This document shows, one piece after another, positions 6,232 to 17,000 of a stretch of 64,000 bases of DNA; within the stretch, counting starts at the first letter, position 1; every line of letters starts with the position of its first letter. Origin of the DNA: Streptomyces lichenis (GTDB lineage Bacteria > Actinomycetota > Actinomycetes > Streptomycetales > Streptomycetaceae). The notes beneath the pieces were generated by a model. It did no database searches. It was given only the letters and a program-made list of their open reading frames with translations, and was not told the origin of the DNA. The stretch is taken from assembly GCF_023218175.1 (NCBI RefSeq), contig NZ_JALPTH010000008.1, forward strand, positions 1-64,000, written 5' to 3'. The translations under genes were made by a program, and so were the position numbers.

Positions 6232-8457
6232 ATGCCGCCGCTGCGCAGCACCGGGGCTGTTCCGGAAGCGGAGCATCCGCAGTACGCCGGGCAGTACCGG
6301 CTTCAGCGCTGCCTGGGTTCGGGCGGCATGGGTGTGGTCCATCTGGCCATCACCGGCTCGGGGCGGCGCCTCGCGGTGAAGACGGTGCACGCCGAGCACG
6401 CCGCGGTGGCCGAGTTCAGGGCGCGGTTCCGGCAGGAGGTGGCGGCCGCCCGGCGGGTCAGCGGGGCGTTCACCGCGTCCGTCGTGGACGCCGACCCGGA
6501 TGCCGAACGGCCGTGGATGGCCACCCTCTTCATCGACGGCCCGACCCTCTCCGAGCGGGTGAAGCGGAACGGGCCGCTGGGCGTGGCGGAGCTGCTGCTG
6601 CTCGGTTCCGGGCTCGCCGAGGCGCTGCGGGACATCCACCGGGCCGGGGTGGTGCACCGGGACCTCAAGCCGAGCAACGTCCTGCTCGCCGCCGACGGGC
6701 CGAAGGTGATCGACTTCGGGATCTCCCGCCCCGCCGAGGCCGACGGGGAGCTGCGCACCGAGACCGGCAAGCTGATCGGGACGCCGCCGTTCATGGCGCC
6801 CGAGCAGTTCCAGCGGCCCCGGGAGGTCGGCCCGGCGGCGGATGTCTTCGCCCTGGGCGCGGTCCTGGTGCACGCGGCGACCGGACGCGGCCCCTTCGAC
6901 TCGGACAGCCCCTATGTGGTCGCCTACCAGGTGGTGCACAACGAACCGGAGCTGACCGGGGTGCCGGTGGAGCTGGCGCCGGTGCTGCGCCGGTGCCTGG
7001 AGAAGGAGCCCGGGCTGCGGCCGTCCCCGGGCGAGCTGCTGGACGCGTTCCGGGTGGTCGGCGCGGGTGGGGAGGTGCCCGCACGTCCCCCATGTGACGA
7101 GGACGGCTCCACGGGGGACGGCCCCCTGGACAGCCGGACCATGGCCCTGGGTGCCTTGGCCGCCCGGCGCCCGGTGGATACGGATTCGAGTACGGACCCG
7201 TCGACCGGGACCCCCGTGGCCGCCCCGCAGACCGAAGCCCCGAAGCGCCGAGGCGGCCGGGCTCGGGCGGTGACCGCCCTGGCGGCGCTGGCCGCGCTCG
7301 CGGTGGCCGCCGCCGGGGTGGTGGCGTTCGCCTCGTACGACCGGGATGACCGGGACGGCGGGAACGACGGAGACGGGAAGCGGCCCGGCACGGTCGTGGT
7401 CCGGTCCGCCGGGCAGACCGTACGGCCCTGGGTGACCACCCTCGGGGCGGGCGGCGGGGAGACCCGGGCGCCGCTGTGCACCGCCGCCGACCGGGCCCTG
7501 TACTGCGCCGCCCCGGGTGTACGGGCGGCCCGGCTGGGCGCGGCCGACGGGCGCATCGCCTGGTCGGTGCCGTCCGAGGCGGCCGAGCCGCAGACGGCGC
7601 CGGTGCTCGCCGGCGGGCTGGTCCGGGTGGCCGAGCCGGGGACGGGGCGGCTGGCCGCGCTGGACCCCAAGGACGGCACCGAGGTCTGGCACGCGGACGC
7701 CTCCGCGTATCCGAAGGTGGTGCACACCGACGCGGTGGTGCTGCTGGCCGCGCCGGACGGCCGGGTGCGGGCGCTGGACGGGCGCACCGGCGAGGAGCGC
7801 TGGTCGAAGCGGCTGCCGGTGGGCGAGGCGCAGTGGGCGGCGGAGCCGGGCGGCGAGGTCTACGCGGCGGTGGCCGCGCCGGACGGGCGGTCCACCCGGG
7901 TGTACGCGGTCGGCGCGGCGGACGGCTCGGTGGACTGGAGCGTCCGGCTGGCCGGGAACCTGGCGCTGGCGCAGGCCTCCGGGTCGGCGGTGCTGCTGCT
8001 GTCCACGGACCCCGAGCAGTTCACGGACGCGGTGGTGCGGCTGGACACCGGGACGCACCGGGCGCGGCGGGTGGAGCTGACCGCGCCGGTGGACCAGGCG
8101 CAGGCGGTGGCGGCGGGCGGTGCGGCGTATGTGATCGGGAGCGGCGGCTCCCTCGTCGCGGTCACCTGGGAAGGTGACGGCGGCGAGCGCTGGCGGTTGC
8201 AGACGGGCGTGAGCCGGGCGTCCCGGCCGCTGGTCGCGGGCGGCCGGGTCTATCTGACGGCGTCGGACGGCCGGCTGCTGGCGGTGGACGCCGGGCGGGG
8301 CGTGCTGCTCGGGGCGACCGGGGCCCGGATGGATGGCGGCCGGGGGACCTTCAACGCGCTGCTGCCCGCCCCGGCCACCGGCCCGGGGGCGGTGTACGCG
8401 ACGGCACCGGACGGCTCGGTCTTCGCGCAGAGCGACCAGGACCCGGCGCGCTGGTGA
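6232..8457 (+). CDS. Membrane Ser/Thr protein kinase with PQQ-like beta-propeller
   Basis: The 741-residue protein has an N-terminal Hanks-type kinase domain (about 20-275): GSGGMG glycine loop, catalytic Lys50 in AVKTV, HRDLKPSN (His142-Arg-Asp144), DFG in VIDFGIS and the APE-type MAPEQF. A low-complexity linker leads to one membrane helix (about 345-367, TALAALAALAVAAAGVVAF). The outer part (about 400-741) has repeated W/G-rich blades such as LYCAAPG..DGRIAWSVPSEA and GRVRALDGRTGEERWSK, a PQQ_2-type propeller. It probably senses an extracellular signal and phosphorylates cytosolic targets on Ser/Thr. The ATG follows GGGGGTGGG. Confidence 0.95.
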   Translation: MPPLRSTGAVPEAEHPQYAGQYRLQRCLGSGGMGVVHLAITGSGRRLAVKTVHAEHAAVAEFRARFRQEVAAARRVSGAFTASVVDADPDAERPWMATLFIDGPTLSERVKRNGPLGVAELLLLGSGLAEALRDIHRAGVVHRDLKPSNVLLAADGPKVIDFGISRPAEADGELRTETGKLIGTPPFMAPEQFQRPREVGPAADVFALGAVLVHAATGRGPFDSDSPYVVAYQVVHNEPELTGVPVELAPVLRRCLEKEPGLRPSPGELLDAFRVVGAGGEVPARPPCDEDGSTGDGPLDSRTMALGALAARRPVDTDSSTDPSTGTPVAAPQTEAPKRRGGRARAVTALAALAALAVAAAGVVAFASYDRDDRDGGNDGDGKRPGTVVVRSAGQTVRPWVTTLGAGGGETRAPLCTAADRALYCAAPGVRAARLGAADGRIAWSVPSEAAEPQTAPVLAGGLVRVAEPGTGRLAALDPKDGTEVWHADASAYPKVVHTDAVVLLAAPDGRVRALDGRTGEERWSKRLPVGEAQWAAEPGGEVYAAVAAPDGRSTRVYAVGAADGSVDWSVRLAGNLALAQASGSAVLLLSTDPEQFTDAVVRLDTGTHRARRVELTAPVDQAQAVAAGGAAYVIGSGGSLVAVTWEGDGGERWRLQTGVSRASRPLVAGGRVYLTASDGRLLAVDAGRGVLLGATGARMDGGRGTFNALLPAPATGPGAVYATAPDGSVFAQSDQDPARW

Positions 8458-8479
8458 GCCCCGGGACGTGATGCCCGGG

Positions 8480-8499
8480 GCCCCGTCGTCGTACGGGGC
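8480..8499. terminator. Bidirectional hairpin between kinase gene and ilvD
   Basis: GCCCCGT (8480-8486) and ACGGGGC (8493-8499) form a 7-bp stem with a 6-base loop, 22 bases after the kinase stop and next to the ilvD stop. The genes converge here. Confidence 0.6.
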
Positions 8500-10353
8500 T
8501 CAGCCGAGCAGGCTGACGTCCCGGACGGCGCCCTTGTCGGCGCTGGTGGCCATCGCCGCGTAGGCGCGCAGGGCCGCCGAGACCTTCCGCTCGCGGCCCT
8601 TGGGCGCGTACACCCCGCCCAGCGCCTCCCGGCGGGCGGCGAGGGTGGCCTCGTCCACCAGCAGCTCGATCGAGCGGCCCGGGATGTCGATACGGATCCG
8701 GTCGCCGTCCTCGACCAGGGCGATGGTGCCGCCGCCCGCTGCCTCCGGGGAGGCGTGGCCGATGGAGAGGCCCGAGGTGCCGCCGGAGAACCGGCCGTCG
8801 GTGATCAGCGCGCAGCTCTTGCCCAGGCCCCGGCCCTTCAGGAAGGAGGTCGGGTAGAGCATCTCCTGCATGCCCGGACCGCCCTTGGGACCCTCGTAGC
8901 GGATGACCACCACATCGCCGTGGGTGATCTGCTTGTTGAGGATCTTCTCGACGGCCTCCTCCTGGGACTCGCAGACCACGGCCGGGCCCTCGAAGGTCCA
9001 GATCGACTCGTCCACGCCCGCGGTCTTCACCACGCAGCCGTCGACCGCCAGGTTGCCCTTGAGCACCGCGAGGCCGCCGTCCTTGGAGTAGGCGTGCTCG
9101 GCGGAGCGGATGCAGCCCCCGGCGGCGTCGGTGTCCAGGTCGTCCCACCGCTCGGACTGGGAGAAGGCCTCGGCGGAGCGGCGGCAGCCGGGGGCCGCGT
9201 ACCAGAGCTCCACGGCGTCCTCGGAGGGCGAACCCCCGCGCACGTCCCAGGTCTTGAGCCAGTCGGCGAGCGAGGGGCTGTGCACGGAGTGCACGTCCTC
9301 GTTGAGCAGCCCGGCCCGGTGCAGCTCGCCGAGGAGCGCGGGGATGCCGCCGGCCCGGTGCACGTCCTCCATGTAGTACGTGCGGTCCTTGGCGACGTTC
9401 GGCGCGACCTTGGCCAGGCAGGGCACCCGGCGGGAGACGGCGTCGATCTCGTTCAGCCCGAACGGGACGCCGGCCTCCTGGGCGGCGGCCAGCAGGTGCA
9501 GGATCGTGTTGGTGGAGCCGCCCATCGCGATGTCCAGCGCCATGGCGTTCTCGAACGCGGCGAAGGTGGCGATGTTCCGGGGCAGCACGGACTCGTCGCC
9601 GCCGGTGTAGTAGCGCTCGGTCAGCTCGACCACGGTGCGGGCCGCGTTCTCGTAGAGCGCGCGGCGGGCGGTGTGGGTGGCCAGCACCGAGCCGTTGCCC
9701 GGGAGGGACAGGCCGATCGCCTCGGTCAGGCAGTTCATCGAGTTGGCGGTGAACATGCCGGAACAGGAACCGCAGGTCGGACAGGCGTTCTCCTCGATAC
9801 GGAGGATGTCGGCGTCCGAGATCTTGTCGTTGACCGCGTCGGAGATGGCGTCGACCAGGTCGAGCGTGCGGACGGTGCCGTCGACCAGGGTGGCCCGGCC
9901 GGACTCCATCGGGCCGCCGGAGACGAAGACGGTCGGGATGTCGAGGCGCAGCGCCGCGTTCAGCATGCCCGGGGTGATCTTGTCGCAGTTGGAGATGCAG
10001 ATCAGGGCGTCGGCGCAGTGCGCCTCCACCATGTACTCCACGCTGTCCGCGATCAGGTCGCGGGAGGGCAGGGAGTAGAGCATCCCGCCGTGGCCCATGG
10101 CGATGCCGTCGTCCACCGCGATGGTGTTGAACTCGCGCGGGATGCCGCCGGCCTCGGTGATCGCCTGGGAGACGATCCGGCCGACCGGCTGGAGGTGGGT
10201 GTGGCCGGGGACGAACTCGGTGAAGCTGTTCGCCACCGCGATGATGGGCTTCCGGCCGATGTCCGCGCCCGGTACACCGGAGGCGCGCATAAGGGCGCGG
10301 GCGCCCGCCATGTTGCGGCCGTGGGTGACAGTGCGGGACCTCAGCTCGGGCAT
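8500..10353 (-). CDS. ilvD: Dihydroxy-acid dehydratase
   Basis: This 617-residue enzyme converts 2,3-dihydroxy-3-methylbutanoate (and the methylpentanoate) to the 2-keto acid, the third step of valine/isoleucine synthesis and also the source of ketoisovalerate for pantothenate. Fe-S cysteines are visible in [12 protein letters not shown] and in the motif [21 protein letters not shown]. The C-terminal [19 protein letters not shown] motif is also typical. Length and domain order match the family (about 610-620). It is a single-gene unit on the minus strand. Confidence 0.97.
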   Translation of the reverse strand: MPELRSRTVTHGRNMAGARALMRASGVPGADIGRKPIIAVANSFTEFVPGHTHLQPVGRIVSQAITEAGGIPREFNTIAVDDGIAMGHGGMLYSLPSRDLIADSVEYMVEAHCADALICISNCDKITPGMLNAALRLDIPTVFVSGGPMESGRATLVDGTVRTLDLVDAISDAVNDKISDADILRIEENACPTCGSCSGMFTANSMNCLTEAIGLSLPGNGSVLATHTARRALYENAARTVVELTERYYTGGDESVLPRNIATFAAFENAMALDIAMGGSTNTILHLLAAAQEAGVPFGLNEIDAVSRRVPCLAKVAPNVAKDRTYYMEDVHRAGGIPALLGELHRAGLLNEDVHSVHSPSLADWLKTWDVRGGSPSEDAVELWYAAPGCRRSAEAFSQSERWDDLDTDAAGGCIRSAEHAYSKDGGLAVLKGNLAVDGCVVKTAGVDESIWTFEGPAVVCESQEEAVEKILNKQITHGDVVVIRYEGPKGGPGMQEMLYPTSFLKGRGLGKSCALITDGRFSGGTSGLSIGHASPEAAGGGTIALVEDGDRIRIDIPGRSIELLVDEATLAARREALGGVYAPKGRERKVSAALRAYAAMATSADKGAVRDVSLLG

Positions 10354-10508
10354 CGTCGCTCGCTCCTCGTGTGAAGACAGGCTCCCTTCGAGCCTCCTTC
10401 GAGCGTACGCCCCGCCTCCAAGCTCTGGACACCTCGTCCGGATGGCGGGACGGGGTGCTCGCTGAGCGGTACGGGGCCGCGGGCGCCTGTACGGGGATGG
10501 GGCGGGTG

Positions 10509-10575
10509 TACGAGGACGGGGCCGTCGTCTCGTACGCGGCGGGGGCCGTCGTCTCGTACGAGGACGGGGCCCCGG
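10509..10575. repeat. 24-bp tandem repeat upstream of ilvD
   Basis: TACG starts at 10509, 10533 and 10557 mark nearly three copies of a 24-base unit beginning TACGAGGACGGGGCCGTCGT. It sits in the gap between the TetR stop and the ilvD start, with no gene of its own. The nearby end of the TetR gene also has a 21-bp tandem repeat encoding [13 protein letters not shown]. Confidence 0.7.
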
Positions 10576-10584
10576 CTCGTACGG

Positions 10585-11292
10585 CTACGGGCCCTCGGGG
10601 CGTACCGGCTCCGGCCCCGGACCCGGCCCCGCTTCCGTCTCCGTCCCCGTTCCCGGGTCCGAGGGGTCCGCTCCCGGGTCCGAGGGGTCGGGGGCGGTCA
10701 GATAGCGCTGGAGGGTCGGAGCGACCAGGGCGATGATCCGCTCCGGGTCCGCGGAGGCCATCGGCTCGACCTGGATCACATACCGCAGCAGCGCGATCCC
10801 GACCATGTGCGAGGCGGCCAGCTCGGCCCGGAACCGGGGGTCGGGGACGTCCAGTTCGCCGGCCACCCGCTCCAGCAGCCGGCGCAGCAGGAAGCCGCGG
10901 AACACCGTGGCCGCCGCCTCGTTGGTCATCGCCGAGCGGAGCACCGCCAGCAGCGGGGCGCGGGCGGCCGGGTCCTCCCAGAGCGCCAGGAAGAAGCGGG
11001 CCAGCCGCTCCCCCACCCCCTCCGGACCGGCGCCGACCACGGCCGGCACCACCAGGGCGGGCTCGAAGGTGACCTCGATCGCCGCCGCGAAGACCTCGTC
11101 CTTGGAGCCGAAGTAGTGGTGCACCAGGGCGGCGTCCACCCCGGCCTCCTTGGCGATCCCGCGCATCGAGGTCCTGTCGTAGCCCCGGGCGGCGAACTCG
11201 GCGCGGGCGGCGGCCAGGATGCGCTCCCGGGCGCCGGGGCCGTCCTCCGCCCGCTTGCTGGGGCGGCCTCGCCGGCGGGGCGTCCCGGTCAC
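10585..11292 (-). CDS. TetR-family transcriptional regulator
   Basis: The 235-residue repressor has an N-terminal helix-turn-helix (about 18-65): [48 protein letters not shown], with the family signature [10 protein letters not shown]-terminal ligand domain of the TetR_C type follows. It ends in a repetitive acidic/proline tail ([21 protein letters not shown]). The GTG start at 11292 overlaps the stop of the isomerase gene (GTGA), so the two are coupled. Its ligand and targets are unknown; the upstream isomerase may be one. Confidence 0.9.
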   Translation of the reverse strand: MTGTPRRRGRPSKRAEDGPGARERILAAARAEFAARGYDRTSMRGIAKEAGVDAALVHHYFGSKDEVFAAAIEVTFEPALVVPAVVGAGPEGVGERLARFFLALWEDPAARAPLLAVLRSAMTNEAAATVFRGFLLRRLLERVAGELDVPDPRFRAELAASHMVGIALLRYVIQVEPMASADPERIIALVAPTLQRYLTAPDPSDPGADPSDPGTGTETEAGPGPGPEPVRPEGP

Positions 11293-12116
11293 CGGACGCG
11301 GGCGGCGGAGGCCAGATGGAGCCGGGTGAAGGCCAGCGCCTCGGCGAGGTCGGCCTCCCGCTCGGCGGCGGACATCGCGCGCCGGGTGTTGACCTCGATG
11401 ACCACATGGCCGTCGAAGCCGGAGCGGGCCAAGTGCTCCAGCAGCTCGGCGCAGGGCTGGGTGCCGCGTCCGGGCACCAGGTGCTCGTCCTTGGCGGAGC
11501 CGCGCCCGTCGGCGAGGTGGACATGGCCGAGCCGGTCGCCCATCCGCGCCACCATCTCCAGGGCGTCGGTGCGGGCGGTCGCGGTGTGCGAGAGGTCCAC
11601 CGTGAAGTGGCGGTAGTCGTCCTTGGTGACGTCCCACTCGGGCGCGTACGCCAGCATCTCGCGGTCGCGGTACCGCCAGGGGTACATGTTCTCGACCGCG
11701 AACCGGACGTCGGTCTCGTCCGCCATCCGCCAGATGCCGCTGACGAAGTCCCGGGCGTACTGCCGCTGCCAGCGGAACGGCGGGTGCACGACGACCGTGG
11801 CGGCGCCCAGCTTCTCGGCGGCGGCCTGCGCCCGCCGGAGCTTGGTCCACGGGTCGGTGGACCACACCCGCTGGGTGATCAGCAGGCACGGGGCGTGCAC
11901 GGCGAGCACGGGCACGCCGTGGTAGTCGGAGAGCCGGCGCAGCGCCTCGATGTCCTGGCTGACGGGGTCGGTCCACACCATCACCTCGACCCCGTCGTAC
12001 CCGAGGCGCGCGGCCACCTCGAAGGCGGTCGCGGTCGACTCCGGGTAGACCGAGGCGGTCGACAGGGCGACCTTCGCGTCCGGGACGCGGACCACGGGTT
12101 CCGAAGGATCTGCCAC
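11289..12116 (-). CDS. Sugar phosphate isomerase/epimerase (xylose isomerase-like TIM barrel)
   Basis: The 275-residue protein (GTG start [15 protein letters not shown]; a longer start is possible) belongs to the AP_endonuc_2/sugar isomerase family. Segments [73 protein letters not shown] and VVIEVNTRR follow the usual barrel order with the metal-binding Glu/His/Asp residues. Family members isomerise sugars or inositol derivatives; the substrate is not evident. The gene is coupled to the TetR gene downstream. Confidence 0.85.
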   Translation of the reverse strand: MADPSEPVVRVPDAKVALSTASVYPESTATAFEVAARLGYDGVEVMVWTDPVSQDIEALRRLSDYHGVPVLAVHAPCLLITQRVWSTDPWTKLRRAQAAAEKLGAATVVVHPPFRWQRQYARDFVSGIWRMADETDVRFAVENMYPWRYRDREMLAYAPEWDVTKDDYRHFTVDLSHTATARTDALEMVARMGDRLGHVHLADGRGSAKDEHLVPGRGTQPCAELLEHLARSGFDGHVVIEVNTRRAMSAAEREADLAEALAFTRLHLASAARVR

Positions 12117-12225
12117 GAGGGACAGCGTACGGGGCGCGGCGGGAGGGCCGTCAGGCGGCGGGTCGGCCCCGGACGGCGCGGCCCGCGGCACGGGGGGTGT
12201 GGTTCCCGCCGCCCGGCGGGCGGGC

Positions 12226-13158
12226 CTAGTCGGCCGGGAGGTGGTCCAGGCGGCGCAGGATGACCCCCTCGCGCAGCGCCCAGGGGCAGACCTCCAGCAC
12301 CTCCACCCCGTACAGGTCCATCGCCGCCTCCGCCACCAGCGCCCCGGCCAGCAGCTGCGGGGCGCGGGACGGGGAGACCCCGGGCAGGGCGCAGCGCTGC
12401 TCGGCGGTCATTCCGGTGAGCTTGGGCACCCACTCCGCCAGTGACGCCCGGCTCAGCTCGCGCTGTACGTACAGCCCCTCGGAGGAGGCCGGGGCACCGG
12501 CGATCCTGGCCAGCTGGCGGAAGGTCTTGGAGGTCGCCACCACATGGTCGGGGCGGCCCAGACGGGAGACCTCGCCCACGGTGCGGGCGATCTCGGCGCG
12601 GACGTGGCGGCGCAGCGCCTTGACGTCGGCGGCGTCCGGCGGGTCGCCCGGCAGCCAGCCGGCGGTCAGCCGCCCGGCGCCCAGCGGCAGCGACACCGCG
12701 GCGTCCGGCTCCTCGTCCATGCCGTGGGCGACCTCCAGCGAACCGCCGCCGATGTCGAGCAGCAGCAGCCGGCCCGAGGACCAGCCGAACCAGCGGCGGG
12801 CGGCGAGGAAGGTCAGCCGGGCCTCCTCCGGGCCGCTCAGCACGGTGAGGTCCACGCCGGTCTCCTCGCGGACCCGCTTCAGCACCGAGTCGACGTTGGC
12901 CGCGTCCCGTATCGCCGAGGTGGCGAACGGCAGCACCTGCTCGCAGCCCATCTCCTCGGCCGTGCGCACCGCGTCCCGCACGGTGTCCACCAGCCGGTCC
13001 ACGCCGTGCGCGCCGATCGAGCCGTCCGCCTCCAGCAGTTCGGCCAGGCGCAGCTCCACCTTGTGCGAGTGCGCGGGCAGCGGGCGGGCACCGGGGTGTG
13101 CGTCCACCACCAGCAGGTGGACGGTGTTCGATCCGATGTCGAGGACTCCGAGTCTCAT
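12226..13158 (-). CDS. Ppx/GppA-family exopolyphosphatase-like protein
   Basis: The 310-residue protein has the ASKHA fold of exopolyphosphatases and guanosine pentaphosphate phosphatases. [19 protein letters not shown] is phosphate-binding motif 1 and [13 protein letters not shown] is motif 2. At about 310 residues it is the short, single-module form, lacking the C-terminal HD domain of E. coli Ppx. Roles in polyphosphate or (p)ppGpp turnover are inferred from family. It is divergent from the Cys-rich gene, with only 39 bases between the two start codons, so the promoters must overlap. Confidence 0.92.
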   Translation of the reverse strand: MRLGVLDIGSNTVHLLVVDAHPGARPLPAHSHKVELRLAELLEADGSIGAHGVDRLVDTVRDAVRTAEEMGCEQVLPFATSAIRDAANVDSVLKRVREETGVDLTVLSGPEEARLTFLAARRWFGWSSGRLLLLDIGGGSLEVAHGMDEEPDAAVSLPLGAGRLTAGWLPGDPPDAADVKALRRHVRAEIARTVGEVSRLGRPDHVVATSKTFRQLARIAGAPASSEGLYVQRELSRASLAEWVPKLTGMTAEQRCALPGVSPSRAPQLLAGALVAEAAMDLYGVEVLEVCPWALREGVILRRLDHLPAD

Positions 13159-13197
13159 GGCAGGAACGCTACTGCCCGCGGCGCATACGCTTGATGT

Positions 13198-14085
13198 GTG
13201 CCAAAGACGAAGAAGGCGAAGTCCGGCAAGACGGCGCCGGAGAAGACCCCCGACCAGGCCGCGCAGCGCGGGCGGGAGCGCAAGCGGGAGACGGTGGTCG
13301 TCCCCGAGCCCGCCGCGGCGGTGCCGCCCGCCGAGGACGAGCAGGGGCTCGACTTCGCGCGCGCCTGGGTGGAGTTCCCCGACCCGGCCGACGAGGAGCA
13401 GGTGTTCCGCTGCGACCTGACCTGGCTGACCTCCCGCTGGAACTGCGTCTTCGGCAGCGGCTGCCAGGGCATCCAGGCGGGCCGCGCCTCGGACGGCTGC
13501 TGCACGCTGGGCGCGCACTTCTCCGACGAGGACGACGAGCGGCGGGTCGCCGGCCATGTGGCGCGACTCACACCGGAGATGTGGCAGTTCCACGAGGAGG
13601 GCACGGCCGGCGGCGGCTGGACCCAGCTGGACGAGGACGGTGAGCGGCAGACCCGCCGCTGGGAGGGCTCCTGCATCTTCCAGAACCGTCCCGGCTTCGC
13701 CGCCGGCGCCGGGTGCGCGCTGCACATCCTGGCGCTGCGGGAGGGCAAGGAGCCGCTGGAGACCAAGCCGGACGTCTGCTGGCAGCTGCCGGTACGGCGT
13801 ACCTACGACTGGATCGACCGCCCCGACGATACCCGGGTCCTCCAGGTGTCGATCGGCGAGTACGACCGGCGCGGCTGGGGCCCGGGCGGCCACGACCTGC
13901 ACTGGTGGTGCACCTCGGCGACCTCCGCGCACGGCGCGGGTGAGCCGGTGTACGTCTCCTACCGCCCGGAGCTGACCGAGCTGATGGGCAAGGAGGCGTA
14001 CGACGTGCTGGTGGAGCTGTGCGAGGCGCGGCTCTCCTCCCAGCTGCCCCTGGTGGCCCCCCATCCGGCCGACCCGGCCCGCTGA
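13198..14085 (+). CDS. Cysteine-rich cytoplasmic protein, unknown function
   Basis: I recognise this only as an actinobacterial conserved hypothetical. It starts with a lysine-rich tail (GTG, then [17 protein letters not shown]). The core (about 50-280) carries clustered Cys: [52 protein letters not shown] and HWWCTS. The spacing suggests a metal or Fe-S site, as in YkgJ-like zinc/iron proteins; this is inference. No signal or membrane segment is seen. A -10-like TACG lies only a few bases before the GTG, so the message may be leaderless. Confidence 0.8.
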   Translation: MPKTKKAKSGKTAPEKTPDQAAQRGRERKRETVVVPEPAAAVPPAEDEQGLDFARAWVEFPDPADEEQVFRCDLTWLTSRWNCVFGSGCQGIQAGRASDGCCTLGAHFSDEDDERRVAGHVARLTPEMWQFHEEGTAGGGWTQLDEDGERQTRRWEGSCIFQNRPGFAAGAGCALHILALREGKEPLETKPDVCWQLPVRRTYDWIDRPDDTRVLQVSIGEYDRRGWGPGGHDLHWWCTSATSAHGAGEPVYVSYRPELTELMGKEAYDVLVELCEARLSSQLPLVAPHPADPAR

Positions 14086-14124
14086 GACCCTCGCCGGGGC
14101 GCGCTGCCTCGGCCCGCTGAGACC
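14075..14124 (+). repeat. Direct repeat of the stop-codon region
   Basis: CGGCCCGCTGAGACC occurs at 14075-14089, where it contains the TGA stop of the Cys-rich gene, and again at 14110-14124 in the intergenic gap, 35 bases apart. It looks like a small tandem duplication of the gene end. Confidence 0.7.
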
Positions 14125-14215
14125 GGCCATCGGCCCGTTCTCGGTCCGCCGAGGGCGGGCCCCGGGCTGCTGAACCGGTTCTGCCGGCTGGTCGGCGGGT
14201 GGCGCGGTGGGCGGA

Positions 14216-15988
14216 TCAGCCGCCGGCCGGCGGGGGGTCGCCGGGGGAGGTGTCGGTGGGGGTGGGGGACGGGTCCGTCGGCGTCGGGGCCGGGGTCGGA
14301 TCCGTCGAGGGCGGCGGAGTGGTCGGCTGGGTCGGCGTCGGGGTCGGCGCGGGGGTGGTGGGCTCCGGGTCCGTCGGGGGCGGGGTGGACGCGGGCGGGG
14401 TCGGGCGGGGCGGTCGCACCGGACCCGGGCGGGGCGGGGTGTCCCCGTGGCCGTCGATCCCGACCACCGCGCCCACCGGGTCCACACCGACCCGCCCGCT
14501 CCAAGGACCGGCCGGCTCGCGCTCGTGGTCGACCGAGATGTACACCGTGGCGCTCTGCCCCGGGGCGAGGGTGCCGGAGGTCCGGTCGGCGTAGAGCCAG
14601 GGGGCGTCCGTCCACAGCGACCACTCGACCGGGGCGCCGCCGGAGGCGGTGAGCGTGAGCACGGTGGTGTCGCCGCTGTGCGGGCGGGCCGCGACGGTGA
14701 TCCGGCCCGGGGCGGGGCTGCCCGGGCGGGCCGGCGGCGGGGGCGTGCCGGGCTGGAGCACCTGGACGGCGACCCCGTCGGTCGCGGTGGCGGGCCCTCC
14801 GGGGGCGTGCTCGCTACGGGCGCTGGCGGCGTTCTCGTACCGCTCGGGCCTGCCGGAGTCGTCGTCGCGGGTCTCGGACCCCTCGTTGTCGGCGGCGCTG
14901 ACCGGTGGCCCGCCCCGGGTCTCCCCGGTCAGCGGGGCGCCGCGGTAGGCGGCCCAGAGCGCGATGACGGGCGCGGCCACCACGGTGGCGACCACGGTGG
15001 TGGTGACCGCACGGGCCCGCAGCCGCTCCCGGCGGGCCGCCTGGTCCCTCGGGTCGAGCGGGAAGCCGTCCCGGCCGAAGCGCGGCCCGCTGGCGCGGGC
15101 CCGGGGCACGTCGAGCATGGCCGCGTAGGCCGCCGCGCGCTCCGCCTCGACCAGCGGCAGCCGGTCCGGGGTGACCGAGGAGCCGGGCCAGGGCCCACCG
15201 GCGCCGGCCCGTTCGGCGGCGCGGCGGCAGCGCGGGCAGTCGTCCACGTGCCGGACCAGCTCGTTGCGGAGGGCGGCGGAGAGCAGGACCCGGTCGTCCC
15301 CGGCGAGCGCGGAGACCGAGGGGCAGGCGCCGCTGCGGACCACCGCGAGGGCGGCCCGGGTGCGCTCCACCTCGCAGGCGGCGGCGGCCAGCAGCTCCCG
15401 GGCGGCGGGCGGCTCGACCCTGAGGACGGTGGCCACCTGGCGGGCGGTGAGCTCGTGGCGGACGGCCAGCTCCAGCGCCTCGCGCTGCTCGGGGGTGGTC
15501 CCGGCCGCCTCCGGCCAGGCGAGCAGCGCCAGCTCGCGGCGTCGCTCCTCGGCGACGGCGGCCGAGGACGCGGGGCGGGTGGTGCCAGAGGTGCCCGTGT
15601 GGTGCGCGGGGTCCGTGGTGGCCGCTGGGGCCGTACGGGCTCCTGTGCGCCCGGCGTGCGCCCCCTGCCGCGCACTCCGCCGCTCGGCCAGCCGGCGCAG
15701 ACAGGCCCAGCGGGCGATCGCGTACAGCCAGGCGCGGCGCTCCGGCTCCTCGGTCGGGCAGCGGCCGAACTGCCGCTCGGAGACGGCCAGTACGTCACCG
15801 AGCACCGCCGTCGCGGCGTCATGATCGCTCAGTACGGCGAGGCAGTACGTGAACAGCCCGTCGAGATACGGCTCGTACCGCGCGGGCGGACGCTGCGTCA
15901 GGGTCCGCGTCCCGCTCCGGGGCGCGCGGCGCGGAGCACGGTGCGCGCCGGTGGTGTGCGTCGGGGAATCCAGCCTGCTGCTCGTCAC
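14216..15988 (-). CDS. ECF sigma-like / zinc anti-sigma / BACON-domain membrane fusion protein
   Basis: This 590-residue protein (GTG start) joins four parts. Residues about 35-105 resemble ECF sigma region 2 ([26 protein letters not shown], then [16 protein letters not shown]). About 160-215 resemble region 4 ([25 protein letters not shown]). About 236-260 carry a zinc anti-sigma motif, His247-x3-Cys251-x2-Cys254. A membrane helix spans about 328-348. The outside part contains a BACON-like beta domain ([35 protein letters not shown]) and a Pro/Thr-rich tail of about 80 residues. It may be a membrane-tethered regulator rather than a free sigma factor. A carbohydrate or wall contact is inferred for BACON. 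Confidence 0.8.
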   Translation of the reverse strand: MTSSRLDSPTHTTGAHRAPRRAPRSGTRTLTQRPPARYEPYLDGLFTYCLAVLSDHDAATAVLGDVLAVSERQFGRCPTEEPERRAWLYAIARWACLRRLAERRSARQGAHAGRTGARTAPAATTDPAHHTGTSGTTRPASSAAVAEERRRELALLAWPEAAGTTPEQREALELAVRHELTARQVATVLRVEPPAARELLAAAACEVERTRAALAVVRSGACPSVSALAGDDRVLLSAALRNELVRHVDDCPRCRRAAERAGAGGPWPGSSVTPDRLPLVEAERAAAYAAMLDVPRARASGPRFGRDGFPLDPRDQAARRERLRARAVTTTVVATVVAAPVIALWAAYRGAPLTGETRGGPPVSAADNEGSETRDDDSGRPERYENAASARSEHAPGGPATATDGVAVQVLQPGTPPPPARPGSPAPGRITVAARPHSGDTTVLTLTASGGAPVEWSLWTDAPWLYADRTSGTLAPGQSATVYISVDHEREPAGPWSGRVGVDPVGAVVGIDGHGDTPPRPGPVRPPRPTPPASTPPPTDPEPTTPAPTPTPTQPTTPPPSTDPTPAPTPTDPSPTPTDTSPGDPPPAGG

Positions 15989-16154
15989 CTGGTGACCGTA
16001 GGCAGCGGGGGGCGGGCCCCTGGCACCCCTGGCGCGGTTTTACTCCTTACGGGTGAACCTATCGCTCGAAAGGGGACAGCAAGCTCTCGCCCCGCCGCCC
16101 GTGCGCCCCCCGGACCGCCGACCGCCGGCCTTGCCCGCTCCGTGCCACCCGGCC

Positions 16155-17000
16155 TCATGCCCGGCCGCACGCCAGGAGCGCCGCGTGCGGAAGGACCAGC
16201 ACACCGTCCGGCCCGGTGAACTCCGAGCAGAGCGCGTCGAAACGGGCCCTGATCTCCTCGACGACCGCGGCCGGCCGGCTGGTGATGAGCTGCCCGATCG
16301 TCGCCACCCCGGCGGCCGGGCCGCTCCACCACTCCCCGGGGGTCGTCCGGTGCTCCCAGCGCAGCGCGGTGCACCGGACGTCTCCCAGGCCCGCACCGCC
16401 CAGCAGCGCGGCGAAGCCCTGCTCGGTGCGCGGGAAGTCGTCCTCCGGGGCGAGGGTGGGGAGGTGGGCGGGACGGGTGACCCCCGCCGCCTGGACGGCC
16501 CGCCCGAGCAGCGCCTGCCCGGCGGCCGCCGGGGCCGCCCAGACCGTCACCGCGATCCGGCCGCCCGGACGCGTCACCCGGCGCAGCTCCGCCAGGGCCG
16601 CCCGGGGCCGTCCGACGTGGTTGAGGACGAAGTTGCCCACCACGGCGTCGAACTCCCCGTCGGCGAACGGCAGCCCGGGCAGACCGGCGACCCGTACGTC
16701 GGCCGCCGGTGCCGTCTGCGCGGCGAGCGCGACCATGCTCGGCTCGGTGTCCACGGCCGTCACCGCCGCTCCCCGCCCGCACGCGGCCGCGGCGACCGCA
16801 CCGCTGCCCGTGCCCACATCGAGGACGCCGGTCCCCTCCCCGACCCCGGCGGCGTCCAGCAGCCGGGGCACCGGGTACGCGCAGAGCTTGGCGAAGCCGG
16901 CCGCGTAGGCACCGGCCCGCCCCGCCCAGGCGCGGCGCTCGGCCCGGTCGAAGGCGGTCACCAGGCCCTCAGGTCCGTCGTCCACCGAACTCCCAGTCAT
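16155..17000 (-). CDS. SAM-dependent methyltransferase, class I
   Basis: The 281-residue protein has motif I GVLDVGTGSGAVAAAACGRGAAVTAVD (about 58-84), then GLPFADGEFDAVVGNFVLNHVGRP and RRVTRPGGRIAVTVWA, matching the UbiE/Methyltransf_11 group. Substrate unknown. The ATG at 17000 makes the gene overlap the YCII-like gene by 32 bases; a GTG at 16961 would remove the overlap. The two genes are on the same strand and almost certainly co-transcribed. Confidence 0.87.
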   Translation of the reverse strand: MTGSSVDDGPEGLVTAFDRAERRAWAGRAGAYAAGFAKLCAYPVPRLLDAAGVGEGTGVLDVGTGSGAVAAAACGRGAAVTAVDTEPSMVALAAQTAPAADVRVAGLPGLPFADGEFDAVVGNFVLNHVGRPRAALAELRRVTRPGGRIAVTVWAAPAAAGQALLGRAVQAAGVTRPAHLPTLAPEDDFPRTEQGFAALLGGAGLGDVRCTALRWEHRTTPGEWWSGPAAGVATIGQLITSRPAAVVEEIRARFDALCSEFTGPDGVLVLPHAALLACGRA

